Made by a program: the position numbers and the translations under genes. 64,000 bases of DNA from Methylophilus sp. 5 (GTDB lineage Bacteria; Pseudomonadota; Gammaproteobacteria; Burkholderiales; Methylophilaceae): positions 62,001 to 126,000 of the forward strand of contig NZ_KI911560.1 in NCBI RefSeq assembly GCF_000515275.1, given 5' to 3'. The notes under the pieces are model-generated. The model did no database searches. It worked only from the letters and a program-made list of their open reading frames with translations, and was not told the DNA's origin. The first letter of the stretch is position 1, and each line of letters starts with the position of its first letter. Shown piece after piece: positions 8,306 through 17,250 of the stretch.

Positions 8306-9313
8306 TTATTTCTGGTAAATCTCGTCAAACACACCGCCATCGGCAAAATGTGTTTTTTGTGCTTTTTGCCAGCCACCAAACGTTTCGTCAATTTTGATCA
8401 AATTGACCTTTGGAAACTGTTTTTCGTACTTTTTAGCCACAGAGTCCAGGGTTGGACGGTAATAGTTTTTCGCCGCAATTTCCTGGCCTTCTTCGCTGTA
8501 CAAATATTCCAGGTAAGCTTTTGCAACCGCTTCAGTGCCATGTCGCTTGGCATTTTTATCAACCACCGTCACTGGCGGTTCAGCCAAAATCGACAAAGAA
8601 GGCACCACGATATCAAACTTGTCCGGGCCTAGTTCTTTCTGCGCCAGGAAGGCTTCGTTTTCCCAAGCCAGCAACACATCACCAATACCACGCTCGACAA
8701 ACGTGGTGGTTGAGCCACGCGCACCGCTATCCAGCACCGGTACGTTTTTAAACAGCTTTTTCAAGAAGTCCTTGGCTTTGGCATCATCGTTATTGTTCTG
8801 CTTTAACGCATAGGCATAGGCCGCCAGGTAGTTCCAGCGTGCACCGCCCGAGGTTTTCGGGTTAGGCGTAATCACTGAAGTGCCCGGTTTGACCAAGTCA
8901 TTCCAGTCCTTGATGCTTTTTGGATTGCCCTTACGCACCAAAAACACAATGGTCGACGTGTAAGGAGAGCTGTTATGCGGTAAACGCTTTTGCCAGTCGG
9001 GCCCGAACAAGCGGCCTTTACTGCCGACTTCGTCAATGTCGTAAGACAAAGCCAAAGTCACTACGTCAGCTTGCAAACCGTCAATCACTGAACGTGCCTG
9101 CTTACCGGAACCACCGTGTGATTGTTTGATAATCACATTGTCACCTGTTTTGGCTTTCCAGTATTTGGCAAACGCATCGTTGTAGTCTTGATACAACTCA
9201 CGTGTTGGGTCGTAAGACACATTAAGCAAGTTCACATCAGCCGCCGATGCAGCCACTGGCAATGCAAAGGCAACCGCTGCAATCACCTTGAGTAAGGTAG
9301 TATTAAATTTCAT
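8306..9313 (-). CDS. sbp: Periplasmic sulfate-binding protein
   Basis: 335 aa. Captures sulfate (or thiosulfate) for an ABC importer. A signal peptide ends near [10 protein letters not shown]; mature protein starts with [18 protein letters not shown], and shows [45 protein letters not shown] and [12 protein letters not shown], all hallmark segments of the Sbp/CysP family. Length is normal. It starts 12 nt after the stop of an alginate-export-type porin with GGGGAA as ribosome site, so porin and binding protein form one operon led by a YezD-like gene. The CysT/CysW permease and CysA ATPase are not in the window, so the importer core must be elsewhere. Confidence 0.95.
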   Translation of the reverse strand: MKFNTTLLKVIAAVAFALPVAASAADVNLLNVSYDPTRELYQDYNDAFAKYWKAKTGDNVIIKQSHGGSGKQARSVIDGLQADVVTLALSYDIDEVGSKGRLFGPDWQKRLPHNSSPYTSTIVFLVRKGNPKSIKDWNDLVKPGTSVITPNPKTSGGARWNYLAAYAYALKQNNNDDAKAKDFLKKLFKNVPVLDSGARGSTTTFVERGIGDVLLAWENEAFLAQKELGPDKFDIVVPSLSILAEPPVTVVDKNAKRHGTEAVAKAYLEYLYSEEGQEIAAKNYYRPTLDSVAKKYEKQFPKVNLIKIDETFGGWQKAQKTHFADGGVFDEIYQK

Positions 9314-9325
9314 GCTGTTCCCCGA

Positions 9326-11029
9326 TTAAAAACCCAACAAAGTGAGTTCGGTGTAGAAGAAATTGGAGCTGTCGGAACGATCAGCTTGACCAGCGACCTT
9401 ACGTGAAGTCTCCTTCACAAAATCACCTGCCCAAAAATGCGCGTAGCCTAAGTTCAGAGATGTATACTGACTCAATGGGAAACGCACGCGTAAATCAAAC
9501 TCTTTGCCTAAATCACGGCCTGCATTACCTGTGACATCCTGCAAGTTGTTACCTGCTGCCCAACGATCCGTTGCGCTATCGAGGCGATACCAGCTAAACC
9601 CAGTGTCAACTTTCACGTTTTCCAAAAACGGCACCTTAGGGTCAAATTCAGCACGCACTTTCGCTGCACGAATATTGTTCATTTGAATATAGTCGTTGTT
9701 AGACCAAGGACGGGCAAAACCAAACAAACGGTCAAAACCCTGGTTGTCAGAAGTATCTGTCGCTGTCGTGCCAGACACTTTGTCACCGCTGGCTACGCCA
9801 TAAGAACCGCTGAAACGAGGTTTCCATGAAAGCTTGTTAAAGGTGTAGCCAACTTCTGCGGTGTAGGCATATGCATCATGGTCAACGTTGATATAACGAC
9901 CTGTCGCCAGACTACCGATATATCGCTGAACCTCGCCCCACTGCTTGCTATAGCTCGCGTCGTAGTCCCATTGCGTACCAGGAATCACACCATAAACACG
10001 CACACCGCCGGTATTAATTTCACGGTCAATGCTTGCTCTTGTCTGTTGTATGGCAGTGTAAACACTGCGGTCACTATAAGCGGTACCGTTACCGTCATAT
10101 TCAACCCTGTTACCATTCTGCTTCAGGTAAAAATAGTATGGCTGAATGGTCACGTATTCAGACCAACCACGCCAGTCACCCACCAGGCCGTAAAACTTCT
10201 GGGCATGGTCCACTTGATCCAACTGGTTTGCAAAGCGTTGAACAGGTTGTACCGCAAAGGCTTCCAACTGCCAGTCGTTTTTCTTTTCACCAATATTGGC
10301 GCGAATCCCCTGGAAAGTGTTGGTCGTGTTACGCCATTCGTTACGGGCAATTAAGCGACGATCCAGGTCTTCCCAAGCCAGGCGGCCACCACGGACCCAG
10401 AATGGGCGATTGTTGCCTAGGTCATCCTTGCCAAAAATACTTTCTTTGAAATACAACTCCAAATAAGCCTGCAAAAAGTCAGCATGGTCGATATCTTTGG
10501 GGTCATTTGATAAACGGCGATCCGTACTATCGTTGTAGTCACTGTGATTACGGCGAGAGTCTTGTACTTCAACCGCGAAACGGAACGGGTCTAAAATATT
10601 TTTCAACCCCACATAAGCACGTGAACGCAACAAGAGCGGATCATCAATGTTTTCTTGTGCACGGCGAAAATCGTTTTGACGACTTTCATAACGCGCGCGA
10701 TATTCAAAACCAATATCCAGCCAGTCAACATCAGCAAAGCTGTCGTAGTCTTTTAACCACGTTTTGTTTAACTGTTTAACATAGCGAGGTGGCTCGGTTT
10801 CTTTTTGCGTGCCATAACTGCGACGCTCAAGGTAATAACCATTCGCCGCTTTGGCAGCAGCTTTTTCTTCGGCTTTGATTTCAGCCAAACGTGCTTTTAC
10901 TTTTTTCTGTTGCTCAGTATCCTCTACTTGTGTCTCTGCCAGCTGCACCTCTTCTGCTGAGGCCACGCCATTACCCAGCCACCACACACCTGCGGTTGCC
11001 AGTGCAAGACTTATTTTCTTTAACTGCAT
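9326..11029 (-). CDS. Alginate-export-family outer-membrane porin
   Basis: 567 aa. Signal peptide of about 25 residues (LALATAGVWWLGNGVASAEE), then a charged Lys/Ala/Glu-rich helical stretch (about 30-65), then a beta-barrel resembling the alginate-export family: WLDIGFEYRARYESRQNDFR, LLLRSRAYVGLK, FRFAVEVQDSR, GRLAWEDLDRRLIARNEW and a C-terminal strand ending in LTLLGF with terminal Phe. Family members form anion-selective outer-membrane channels. Its position between a YezD-like gene and the sulfate-binding protein suggests it admits sulfate or sulfonated or sulfated organics and not alginate; this is inference from operon context. The N-terminal helical stretch before the barrel is unusual and may be a periplasmic coiled coil. 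Confidence 0.85.
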   Translation of the reverse strand: MQLKKISLALATAGVWWLGNGVASAEEVQLAETQVEDTEQQKKVKARLAEIKAEEKAAAKAANGYYLERRSYGTQKETEPPRYVKQLNKTWLKDYDSFADVDWLDIGFEYRARYESRQNDFRRAQENIDDPLLLRSRAYVGLKNILDPFRFAVEVQDSRRNHSDYNDSTDRRLSNDPKDIDHADFLQAYLELYFKESIFGKDDLGNNRPFWVRGGRLAWEDLDRRLIARNEWRNTTNTFQGIRANIGEKKNDWQLEAFAVQPVQRFANQLDQVDHAQKFYGLVGDWRGWSEYVTIQPYYFYLKQNGNRVEYDGNGTAYSDRSVYTAIQQTRASIDREINTGGVRVYGVIPGTQWDYDASYSKQWGEVQRYIGSLATGRYINVDHDAYAYTAEVGYTFNKLSWKPRFSGSYGVASGDKVSGTTATDTSDNQGFDRLFGFARPWSNNDYIQMNNIRAAKVRAEFDPKVPFLENVKVDTGFSWYRLDSATDRWAAGNNLQDVTGNAGRDLGKEFDLRVRFPLSQYTSLNLGYAHFWAGDFVKETSRKVAGQADRSDSSNFFYTELTLLGF

Positions 11030-11093
11030 GTATTATCTCCCGTAAATTAATGACTTCCAGCAGCCTGGTCAGTGTTCAGTAAAATCATATCAA

Positions 11094-11288
11094 CTACTTT
11101 TTAGGTTTTATCTGGTGATCAAAGCGGACTTTCTCGCGCCGCTCAATTTGTGTCACTCGTCCATCATGTACTGTAATTTCAATAGACCCGTAACCGGTAT
11201 CCTGCTGTACGGCCGAAATAGCGGCCGCCACAATAGCCAGCACCGCTTCGTCAGCTTGTGTATCCGGCTTATTTAAGACTGTAGACAT
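11094..11288 (-). CDS. YezD-like small protein (DUF2292)
   Basis: 64 aa from ATG 11288, chosen over the GTG at 11300 because GAGGGG, which would be coding in the longer version, is the ribosome site. Contains AVQQDTGYGSIEITVHDGRVTQIERREKVR split over the conserved core (seen as GYGSIEITVHDGRVTQIER), typical of YezD/DUF2292. In known genomes this family sits at the head of sulfate assimilation or sulfate import operons; function is unknown. Here it is first in an operon with the porin (64-nt gap) and the sulfate-binding protein, fitting a cys-type regulon. Confidence 0.8.
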   Translation of the reverse strand: MSTVLNKPDTQADEAVLAIVAAAISAVQQDTGYGSIEITVHDGRVTQIERREKVRFDHQIKPKK

Positions 11289-11391
11289 GATGCCCCTCAC
11301 TGCATTGAATGAACGGCATTATTTCAGACTATGTATATTTTAAAAAATAATTATTCGTTATTTTTATATTACTTTTAACTATATAAGGGGT

Positions 11392-11421
11392 AAAAAAATC
11401 CCGCAAGGTTGCGGGATTTTT
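11392..11421 (-). terminator. Terminator of phosphate porin gene
   Basis: Inverted repeat AAAAATCCCGCAA / TTGCGGGATTTTT with 2-nt loop; the minus strand reads into seven T residues. It lies 26 nt past the stop of the OprP-type porin and is A/T flanked on both sides, so it may work in both directions. Confidence 0.9.
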
Positions 11422-11446
11422 AATTTAAGCGGTAAATCAGATGTAA

Positions 11447-12874
11447 TTAGAAGTTGTACTGTACTTGTACACGCAAAGCATCTGCTGTAAAGCTTTGATA
11501 ATCCAGAGTACCAGCACGGTTACCAGTCACCAGGTTATTACGTTTCATATGGTGGTACTCAGCCATAATCTCAACCTCAGGTGCAAGTTGCCACTCTACA
11601 CCCAACTCCCAGTCATTCACATGGTTTTCAGGCGCATTGGTTTCTGCTTTGTTGTAACCATCGAAGTATTGCCATTTGATAAATGGAATCAACGTACCAT
11701 TGGTCTCGAGGAATTGGAAATTGTCGATCTTGTACATTGCCTGCACATAACCCCCCTGCAGACTTTTCTCTTCAATTCTGTTTTGAGCAATATCCATACC
11801 TGGTGTGGTACCCCAGTTCCACTCAGCTTGCAAACCAAATGGTTGTGGATACATCACAAAACTGACACCAACACGCTGATCTTTAAAGCCTTTAGCATCA
11901 TCGGTTGCAATGGTAGGCGTACGTGTTGCACCAGTATTCGCAGATGAACTCACGTTAGCATTTCCGTTAAAATTATAACGACCCGTTGTTGGTGCATAAT
12001 CACCATGGTAGCCTTGAATACTAGCCTCATAGATCTGGCCGGATTCAGTTTTCCAAGGATAAGTAGCACGCGCGACCACATGGTAGTTATCGTTCACATC
12101 ACTGCGGTTTGCGCCTTGACCGTTATACAAGCCCGCACCCAACATACCGTAGTTACCAGAATGCTTCAGGCCTTTGTCGTTGATTTCTTTAAACAACGCC
12201 TGCACATTTTCTGGCGTGTAGTAGTAGAAAGCACCGGTATCACGCTCGTCACGCACCGCACTGTTCATCGCATCTACACGGTCCATCGCCAGACGGTTTG
12301 AAGAGGACTGCAGGTTTTCAAAACCATAAGGCACTTTAGATTGACCCACACGCACGCGGTGCACTTTGGCTTTATCAATGTTGATATCACCGTAAGCGTC
12401 ACGAAGCTGTGCAATGTTGTTAGTACCGCTGGCAGACGATGCAAAGTCAGGCTGAATGTAGTAGCTTAAATGATCACCGAAGTCACCAAAAATAATGATG
12501 CGGGCGCGGCGAATCAAAAAGTTTTTGTCTGGGTTAATGGATGAATCTGTCCCTACGGAACGGTCAGACCATAAATCGACAGGATGAGCAGGATTATCAC
12601 CATCATTACCAATCATTGCAGTGACACGGTTTTGCACATAACCGCGTATATTCACACGGCTAGTCCAGCTCTTGCTTTCTTTCTTTTTTTGCACTTCGAC
12701 TTCATTAGTGCGGCCCTTCATCAGCAAAGCGCCCTCTTCTTCGGTCAAAACACCTTTACTAATCAATGCCTGTACCAGGTCAGTGGTTGAATCAGCATAG
12801 GCAGCAGACGTCAAACCTGTTAACAGACCACCGGCCAAGGTTGCCATCAACAAACGACGAAACTTCAAATTCAT
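11447..12874 (-). CDS. Phosphate-selective porin, OprO/OprP family
   Basis: 475 aa. Outer-membrane anion channel of the phosphate-selective porin family. Signal peptide ends near SAAYADSTT; a short region (DLVQALISKGVLTEEEGALLMKG split: ALISKGVLTEEEGALL) typical of the N-terminal helical segment of these porins precedes the barrel, which includes NIRGYVQNRVTAM, LIRRARIIIFGDFGDHLSYY, VRVGQSKVPYGFENLQ and a terminal strand ending VQVQYNF. Regulation is visible: a Pho box at 12934-12951 upstream, so expression should rise in phosphate starvation through PhoB. A strong terminator follows. It is monocistronic. Confidence 0.92.
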   Translation of the reverse strand: MNLKFRRLLMATLAGGLLTGLTSAAYADSTTDLVQALISKGVLTEEEGALLMKGRTNEVEVQKKKESKSWTSRVNIRGYVQNRVTAMIGNDGDNPAHPVDLWSDRSVGTDSSINPDKNFLIRRARIIIFGDFGDHLSYYIQPDFASSASGTNNIAQLRDAYGDINIDKAKVHRVRVGQSKVPYGFENLQSSSNRLAMDRVDAMNSAVRDERDTGAFYYYTPENVQALFKEINDKGLKHSGNYGMLGAGLYNGQGANRSDVNDNYHVVARATYPWKTESGQIYEASIQGYHGDYAPTTGRYNFNGNANVSSSANTGATRTPTIATDDAKGFKDQRVGVSFVMYPQPFGLQAEWNWGTTPGMDIAQNRIEEKSLQGGYVQAMYKIDNFQFLETNGTLIPFIKWQYFDGYNKAETNAPENHVNDWELGVEWQLAPEVEIMAEYHHMKRNNLVTGNRAGTLDYQSFTADALRVQVQYNF

Positions 12875-12933
12875 TATTATCCCCTGTTATAAAATTACAT
12901 GTGTGTATCCGGGACGTATTTTGAATTTTCAAT

Positions 12934-12951
12934 ATGACAGTTTGATGACAA
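12934..12951 (-). promoter_or_regulatory. Pho box (PhoB-binding site)
   Basis: On the minus strand it reads TTGTCAT CAAA CTGTCAT, two 7-mers matching the PhoB half-site CTGTCAT (one exact, one with a single change) spaced 11 bp centre to centre, as in classical Pho boxes. It sits about 60 bp ahead of the phosphate porin start. Sequence match and gene function agree, so this is a well supported operator. Confidence 0.9.
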
Positions 12952-12987
12952 ACCTTACACATTTCTTACAAGCAGACTATAGGCAAT

Positions 12988-13014
12988 AAAAAAGCCACCT
13001 TAACCAGGTGGCTT
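12988..13014 (-). terminator. Terminator of lysS
   Basis: Inverted repeat AAGCCACCT / AGGTGGCTT with 5-nt loop followed on the minus strand by six T residues, 20 nt after the lysS stop. Confidence 0.88.
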
Positions 13015-13033
13015 CATGCTAAATTTAAAAGAT

Positions 13034-14572
13034 TTAACTTTCCGCGCGCATATGCGGGAACAGAATCACATCACGAATGCTAGGGCTGTCAGTAATCAGC
13101 ATCACCAGGCGGTCGATACCAATCCCGCAACCACCTGTTGGCGGCATACCGTACTCCAAGGCGCGGATAAAATCTGCATCGTAGTACATGGCTTCCTGGT
13201 CACCCGCTTCTTTGGCTTTCATTTGCGCCTGAAAACGTGCCGCCTGATCTTCAGCATCATTTAACTCACTAAAACCGTTTGCGATTTCACGGCCAGTAAT
13301 AAACAACTCGAAACGCTCAGTGATTTCTGGCTGTTTATCAGAAGCACGCGCCAATGGCGACACTTCTACCGGATAATCAATAATATAGGTTGGCTGCCAG
13401 AGTTGGCTTTCAGCCGTTTCTTCAAACAGTGATAACTGTAATGCACCCAAACCAGCATGATCAAACGGCTTCACACCAAACTTCAATAACTCTTTACGCA
13501 AGAAGTCTGCATCATTGAGTTGTTCCAGCGCATATTGCGGTGCATATTTTTGAATCGCGCCCACAATGGTCAACCGCTCAAATGGCTTGCTCAAATCAAC
13601 TTCTTTACCCGCGTAACTCAATACGGCCGTACCATTTGCTGCAATCGCCGCGGCACGGATACATTGCTCGGTAAAGTCCATCAACCACTGATAGTCAGTA
13701 TAGGCCGCATAAAACTCCATCATAGTGAACTCAGGGTTATGACGAACACTGAGGCCTTCATTACGGAAGTTACGGTTGATTTCAAACACACGCTCAAAAC
13801 CACCCACAATCAGGCGTTTCAAGTAAAGCTCTGGCGCAATCCGCATAAACATCTGCATATCTAATGCATTGTGATGCGTCATAAATGGTTTGGCTGAAGC
13901 ACCGCCCGGAATCGGGTGCAGCATGGGTGTTTCAACTTCGAGAAACTCGTTGTCATTCATAAACGCACGAATCGCCGCTACCACTTTTGAGCGGGATTTA
14001 AACGTCGCACGGGTTTCTTCTGAGGTGATCAAATCCACATAGCGCTGACGGTATTTGATTTCCTGGTCTTGCAGACCATGGAATTTTTCAGGCAATGGGC
14101 GCAGTGACTTCGTGAGTAAGCGCAGTTCGGTCACATGCACAGAAAGTTCGCCAGTGCGCGTTTTAAACAAACGACCACGCGCGCCCAAAATATCGCCCAT
14201 GTCCCAGTGTTTAAAGTGCTCGTAAAGTTCTTCACCGATTTCGTCACGGGCAATGTACAACTGAATACGTGCCGTACCGTCTTGAATAGTGGCAAAACTG
14301 GCTTTACCCATCACGCGTTTAAGCATCATACGGCCAGCAACCACCACGGCAATTTCTTGCGGGTCTAGTGTTTCCTTTTCGCTGTCCGCATAAGTCTCTT
14401 GCAAGGCGGCGGCCTTGTGCTCAGGCTTAAAGTCGTTAGGAAAAGCAGCTGTTTGGCTAGCCTGGGCTTGTTCGCGTAATAAGCGCAACTTTTCGCGACG
14501 CTCCGCAATCACGTGATTCTCATCAACGACTGACTCTGTCGCGTTGTCTGGGGTGGAGTGTTGTGCTGTCAT
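13034..14572 (-). CDS. lysS: Lysyl-tRNA synthetase, class II
   Basis: 512 aa from ATG 14572 ([10 protein letters not shown]); the open frame extends further upstream to 14665 but that part overlaps the kinase gene and is not needed, since class II LysRS is about 505 residues. Charges tRNA-Lys with lysine. N-terminal OB-fold anticodon domain ([18 protein letters not shown]), class II motif 2 ([20 protein letters not shown]) and motif 3 ([20 protein letters not shown]) are all present. It lies 52 nt downstream of the histidine kinase on the same strand and may be partly cotranscribed with the two-component genes; a terminator follows. Confidence 0.97.
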   Translation of the reverse strand: MTAQHSTPDNATESVVDENHVIAERREKLRLLREQAQASQTAAFPNDFKPEHKAAALQETYADSEKETLDPQEIAVVVAGRMMLKRVMGKASFATIQDGTARIQLYIARDEIGEELYEHFKHWDMGDILGARGRLFKTRTGELSVHVTELRLLTKSLRPLPEKFHGLQDQEIKYRQRYVDLITSEETRATFKSRSKVVAAIRAFMNDNEFLEVETPMLHPIPGGASAKPFMTHHNALDMQMFMRIAPELYLKRLIVGGFERVFEINRNFRNEGLSVRHNPEFTMMEFYAAYTDYQWLMDFTEQCIRAAAIAANGTAVLSYAGKEVDLSKPFERLTIVGAIQKYAPQYALEQLNDADFLRKELLKFGVKPFDHAGLGALQLSLFEETAESQLWQPTYIIDYPVEVSPLARASDKQPEITERFELFITGREIANGFSELNDAEDQAARFQAQMKAKEAGDQEAMYYDADFIRALEYGMPPTGGCGIGIDRLVMLITDSPSIRDVILFPHMRAES

Positions 14573-14624
14573 AAAATATCCGGCAATCGTCTGCGTTATT
14601 CGTAAACCGGCTATTTTAGCATTG

Positions 14625-15785
14625 TTACATCCAATTTTTGGACTCTTGATCGACCGGCGCCTCATGCTTGGCTGGTAAATGGATGCGTATCATAAAACCA
14701 TGCGGGCTGAGATTGGTTGCTTTTACAAAACCGCCATGGGCTTCCACGATATGTTTAGTCATAGCCAAGCCAATACCATGCCCTTCCACTTGCGACGCAC
14801 GGCGGCCACGTACAAACGGCCTGAAAATTTGCTCCAGCTCTTGCGGCTCTACGCCCTGGCCCTGGTCCTGCACTTCCAAAATCACTTCACCGGTACGCGC
14901 ACTATGTTGCAGCTCTATCGCCACTACGCCATGCTCCGGACCATATTTCACTGCATTGCGTATCACGTTATCTATCGCCCGCTGCAGCAACTCTAACTGA
15001 CCATCAACCACAACTGTGTCTTCCGGCATATCCAGATCAAGTTTGGCATCTTGCTTCTCGAACAAGACATCGCCGACAATCCCGGTCAGCAGCCCTTTTA
15101 AATCAACTTCTGTTTTTTGCAGCTTTTGCATGCCAGATTCAAATCTAAAGATTTCCAGCAACTCAGAAATCATTTTCTCCATGCGCACCGCTTCCAGCTC
15201 CACGCGCTGTAAAGAACTTTGCATTTTTTTGGGATTCTGCATGACCAGCCCAACTGACATTTGAATCCTGGCCAGTGGCGAACGCAGCTCATGCGACACA
15301 TGGTGCAGCATCTTGGACTGACTTTTGATCATATTATTGAGGCGTAATGCCATCAAATCAAAGGCTTGGCCCAGTTCAGAAAATTCGTCATGACTCGCCG
15401 TGATTTTAGGGCTCACCCTGACCAGCAGGTCGCCTTCTGCGGCGCTTTTGAGATGCTCAAGCAACAGCTTGATGGGATGCGAAATTGACCAGGCTAACAC
15501 CCCGGCAAAAATCGTACTCGAGACAATACTGAATATAAAAACATATAAAGACAAACTGAAGAAACGTCGCTCAACAGGCAGCAGACTAGCCTTGGCCGGC
15601 TGAGATTGAGGGTTGATCGCATTGGGTTTTGTCTCACAGGCACCCTCATTACAAGCCTTTGAGGCTGCCTGATGCACAGCGGCTTGTTGATGAGACTGCC
15701 ACTCAACGATATTACCGACAATGATGTCGGTGGATACGAGCGCCAAAAAAAATGCTACGAATAACTTCCAGAACAGGCGCCCCAT
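14625..15785 (-). CDS. Sensor histidine kinase, CpxA-like
   Basis: 386 aa. Membrane kinase that phosphorylates the adjacent OmpR-type regulator. TM1 about 7-25, a short periplasmic loop about 28-75, TM2 about 78-100, HAMP about 100-155, phosphoacceptor H165 in [13 protein letters not shown], and an ATPase domain with [18 protein letters not shown] and [18 protein letters not shown]. The periplasmic loop is only about 50 residues and has two cysteines, C45 and C50 ([11 protein letters not shown]), which could bind metal or form a disulfide. Starts 19 nt after the regulator stop, so the two are an operon. CpxA resemblance is by architecture only. Confidence 0.92.
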   Translation of the reverse strand: MGRLFWKLFVAFFLALVSTDIIVGNIVEWQSHQQAAVHQAASKACNEGACETKPNAINPQSQPAKASLLPVERRFFSLSLYVFIFSIVSSTIFAGVLAWSISHPIKLLLEHLKSAAEGDLLVRVSPKITASHDEFSELGQAFDLMALRLNNMIKSQSKMLHHVSHELRSPLARIQMSVGLVMQNPKKMQSSLQRVELEAVRMEKMISELLEIFRFESGMQKLQKTEVDLKGLLTGIVGDVLFEKQDAKLDLDMPEDTVVVDGQLELLQRAIDNVIRNAVKYGPEHGVVAIELQHSARTGEVILEVQDQGQGVEPQELEQIFRPFVRGRRASQVEGHGIGLAMTKHIVEAHGGFVKATNLSPHGFMIRIHLPAKHEAPVDQESKNWM

Positions 15786-15804
15786 AACCCTCGCATTACT
15801 TCAC

Positions 15805-16485
15805 TTACTCTCTAACAAGTTGGTATCCGACGCGGTAAATGGTTTGGATCACATTTACGCCACCAGACACTTCAGATATTTTTTGACGAATACTGCTCAA
15901 ATGCACGTCAATACTACGATCATACTTCACAAGAGGGCGTCCCAACGCTTTGATAGACAAGTCCTCTTTGCTGACGATAGTCCCGGCGTGTTTGGCCAGA
16001 ATTTCAATCAGGCTAAACTCGGTGCTGGTAAACACAATCGGCTTATCTATCCAGAACACTTTTCTACGCTCACTGGAAACAACCAATTGGCCAACGACAA
16101 TATCGTTGCCTTTAGGCGTGTCGCTGGTATGTCGGCGTAAAATCGCACGAATTCTGGCCACAAGCTCTCTTGGCAGACAGGGCTTTTGGACGTAATCATC
16201 CGCGCCGCCTTCCAATCCTTCAATACGGCCTTCATTGTCATCTTTAGCCGTGAGCATTAGCACAGGAATATCAGAGTGTTGTCTGACATTCCGTAACGTC
16301 TGCAATCCGTCCTGACCTGGCATCATTACATCAAGAATCACCAAGTCGAATTTACCAGCCAGCACATATTGCTCACCAGTCAATCCATCGTGCGCAGTCG
16401 TCACCGCAAAGCCCTCTTGCGTCAGGAATTCCTTCAGCATATTGGCTAATTCAACATCATCGTCAATCAACAGCAGCTTGCTCAT
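15805..16485 (-). CDS. OmpR/CpxR-family response regulator
   Basis: 226 aa. DNA-binding response regulator. Receiver domain has acidic pocket DDD at 8-10, phosphoacceptor D52 (VILDVMMPG), T/A switch region and K101 in YVQKP. C-terminal winged helix at about 130-226 contains FTSTEFSLIEILAKHAG, DRSIDVHLSSIRQKI and TIYRVGYQLV. Partner kinase follows by 19 nt. Upstream 170-bp gap to the next gene holds an AT-rich region that probably includes the promoter; no autoregulatory repeat was obvious to me. Confidence 0.95.
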   Translation of the reverse strand: MSKLLLIDDDVELANMLKEFLTQEGFAVTTAHDGLTGEQYVLAGKFDLVILDVMMPGQDGLQTLRNVRQHSDIPVLMLTAKDDNEGRIEGLEGGADDYVQKPCLPRELVARIRAILRRHTSDTPKGNDIVVGQLVVSSERRKVFWIDKPIVFTSTEFSLIEILAKHAGTIVSKEDLSIKALGRPLVKYDRSIDVHLSSIRQKISEVSGGVNVIQTIYRVGYQLVRE

Positions 16486-16656
16486 TTATGTCCTTTTAGA
16501 GATTAGCATAAGGCTATCGTACATTTAGCCCTAGGATCTTATGAACAATCAAATTGATTAACAAGCGTAAACAGGTTAATTTTACCCAAGTTTTCAAACT
16601 GTAGCATAAATGTTAATGTAAATTAAATTACAAACAAAATCTTAATAATGCAAAAT

Positions 16657-17226
16657 TTAGTCAGCAGTGAAGGCTTCACACAGCTGACTTAACAGTTGGC
16701 CAAACAGTGGCAATACCTCTTCCGCGCTATGCGGGCTGTCATCGTCGGTGGTCGCGATCATATAACTGATAGTCACTTTATCCAGGTTTTCACGGTATTC
16801 TTGCCAGTGTTCTGAGTCTGCTTCGGCAATCAATTTAAATTTATGAAAACCAGACTCGATAATCTCAGCCAACATTTCTGGCGCGAGCCCATCAAACAGC
16901 GTTTTGCCAATAGTCACCTGCGCCCTATCATAATCCGGCTGATGCCCCTCCTGTGTCAATGGCATAAACAAAAAAGCATAGGCCATCAAGCCAAAGCATT
17001 GATACACGCCCAGCATATCAAAATCATTCTGCAGTTCATCGGCCGGGTGACGATCGGCAGCCTGAATGGCCTTAAACGTTAAAAAACTGGCCAGATAATG
17101 TACCGAGTCCTCTACATCGACATTGGCAAAGGCTGCCACGGCCTGCGCTTCAGACGCATAACCAGCACTCTGTGCCTGACACAATTGATGCATTAACTTC
17201 AAACGTTCTTCATAAGTCATTTCCAT
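16657..17226 (-). CDS. Conserved hypothetical protein, unknown
   Basis: 189 aa, not recognised. Soluble, acidic and largely helical, with no signal peptide or convincing membrane span (VYQCFGLMAYAFLFMPL near 85-101 is hydrophobic but probably core helix). Starts at ATG 17226 with AAAGGGA upstream; MTYEERLKLMH two codons later is an alternative start. It begins 24 nt after the stop of the ABC-F gene, so it is likely cotranscribed with it. The C-terminus is acidic (TTDDDSPHSAEEVLP). Function cannot be assigned. Confidence 0.65.
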   Translation of the reverse strand: MEMTYEERLKLMHQLCQAQSAGYASEAQAVAAFANVDVEDSVHYLASFLTFKAIQAADRHPADELQNDFDMLGVYQCFGLMAYAFLFMPLTQEGHQPDYDRAQVTIGKTLFDGLAPEMLAEIIESGFHKFKLIAEADSEHWQEYRENLDKVTISYMIATTDDDSPHSAEEVLPLFGQLLSQLCEAFTAD

Positions 17227-17250
17227 GATGATCCCTTTAATATGATGTGG

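Noticed and set aside
13034..14665. Longer lysS frame starting at 14665
   Set aside because: The additional N-terminal residues overlap the kinase gene and exceed the usual LysRS length; ATG 14572 fits the family.
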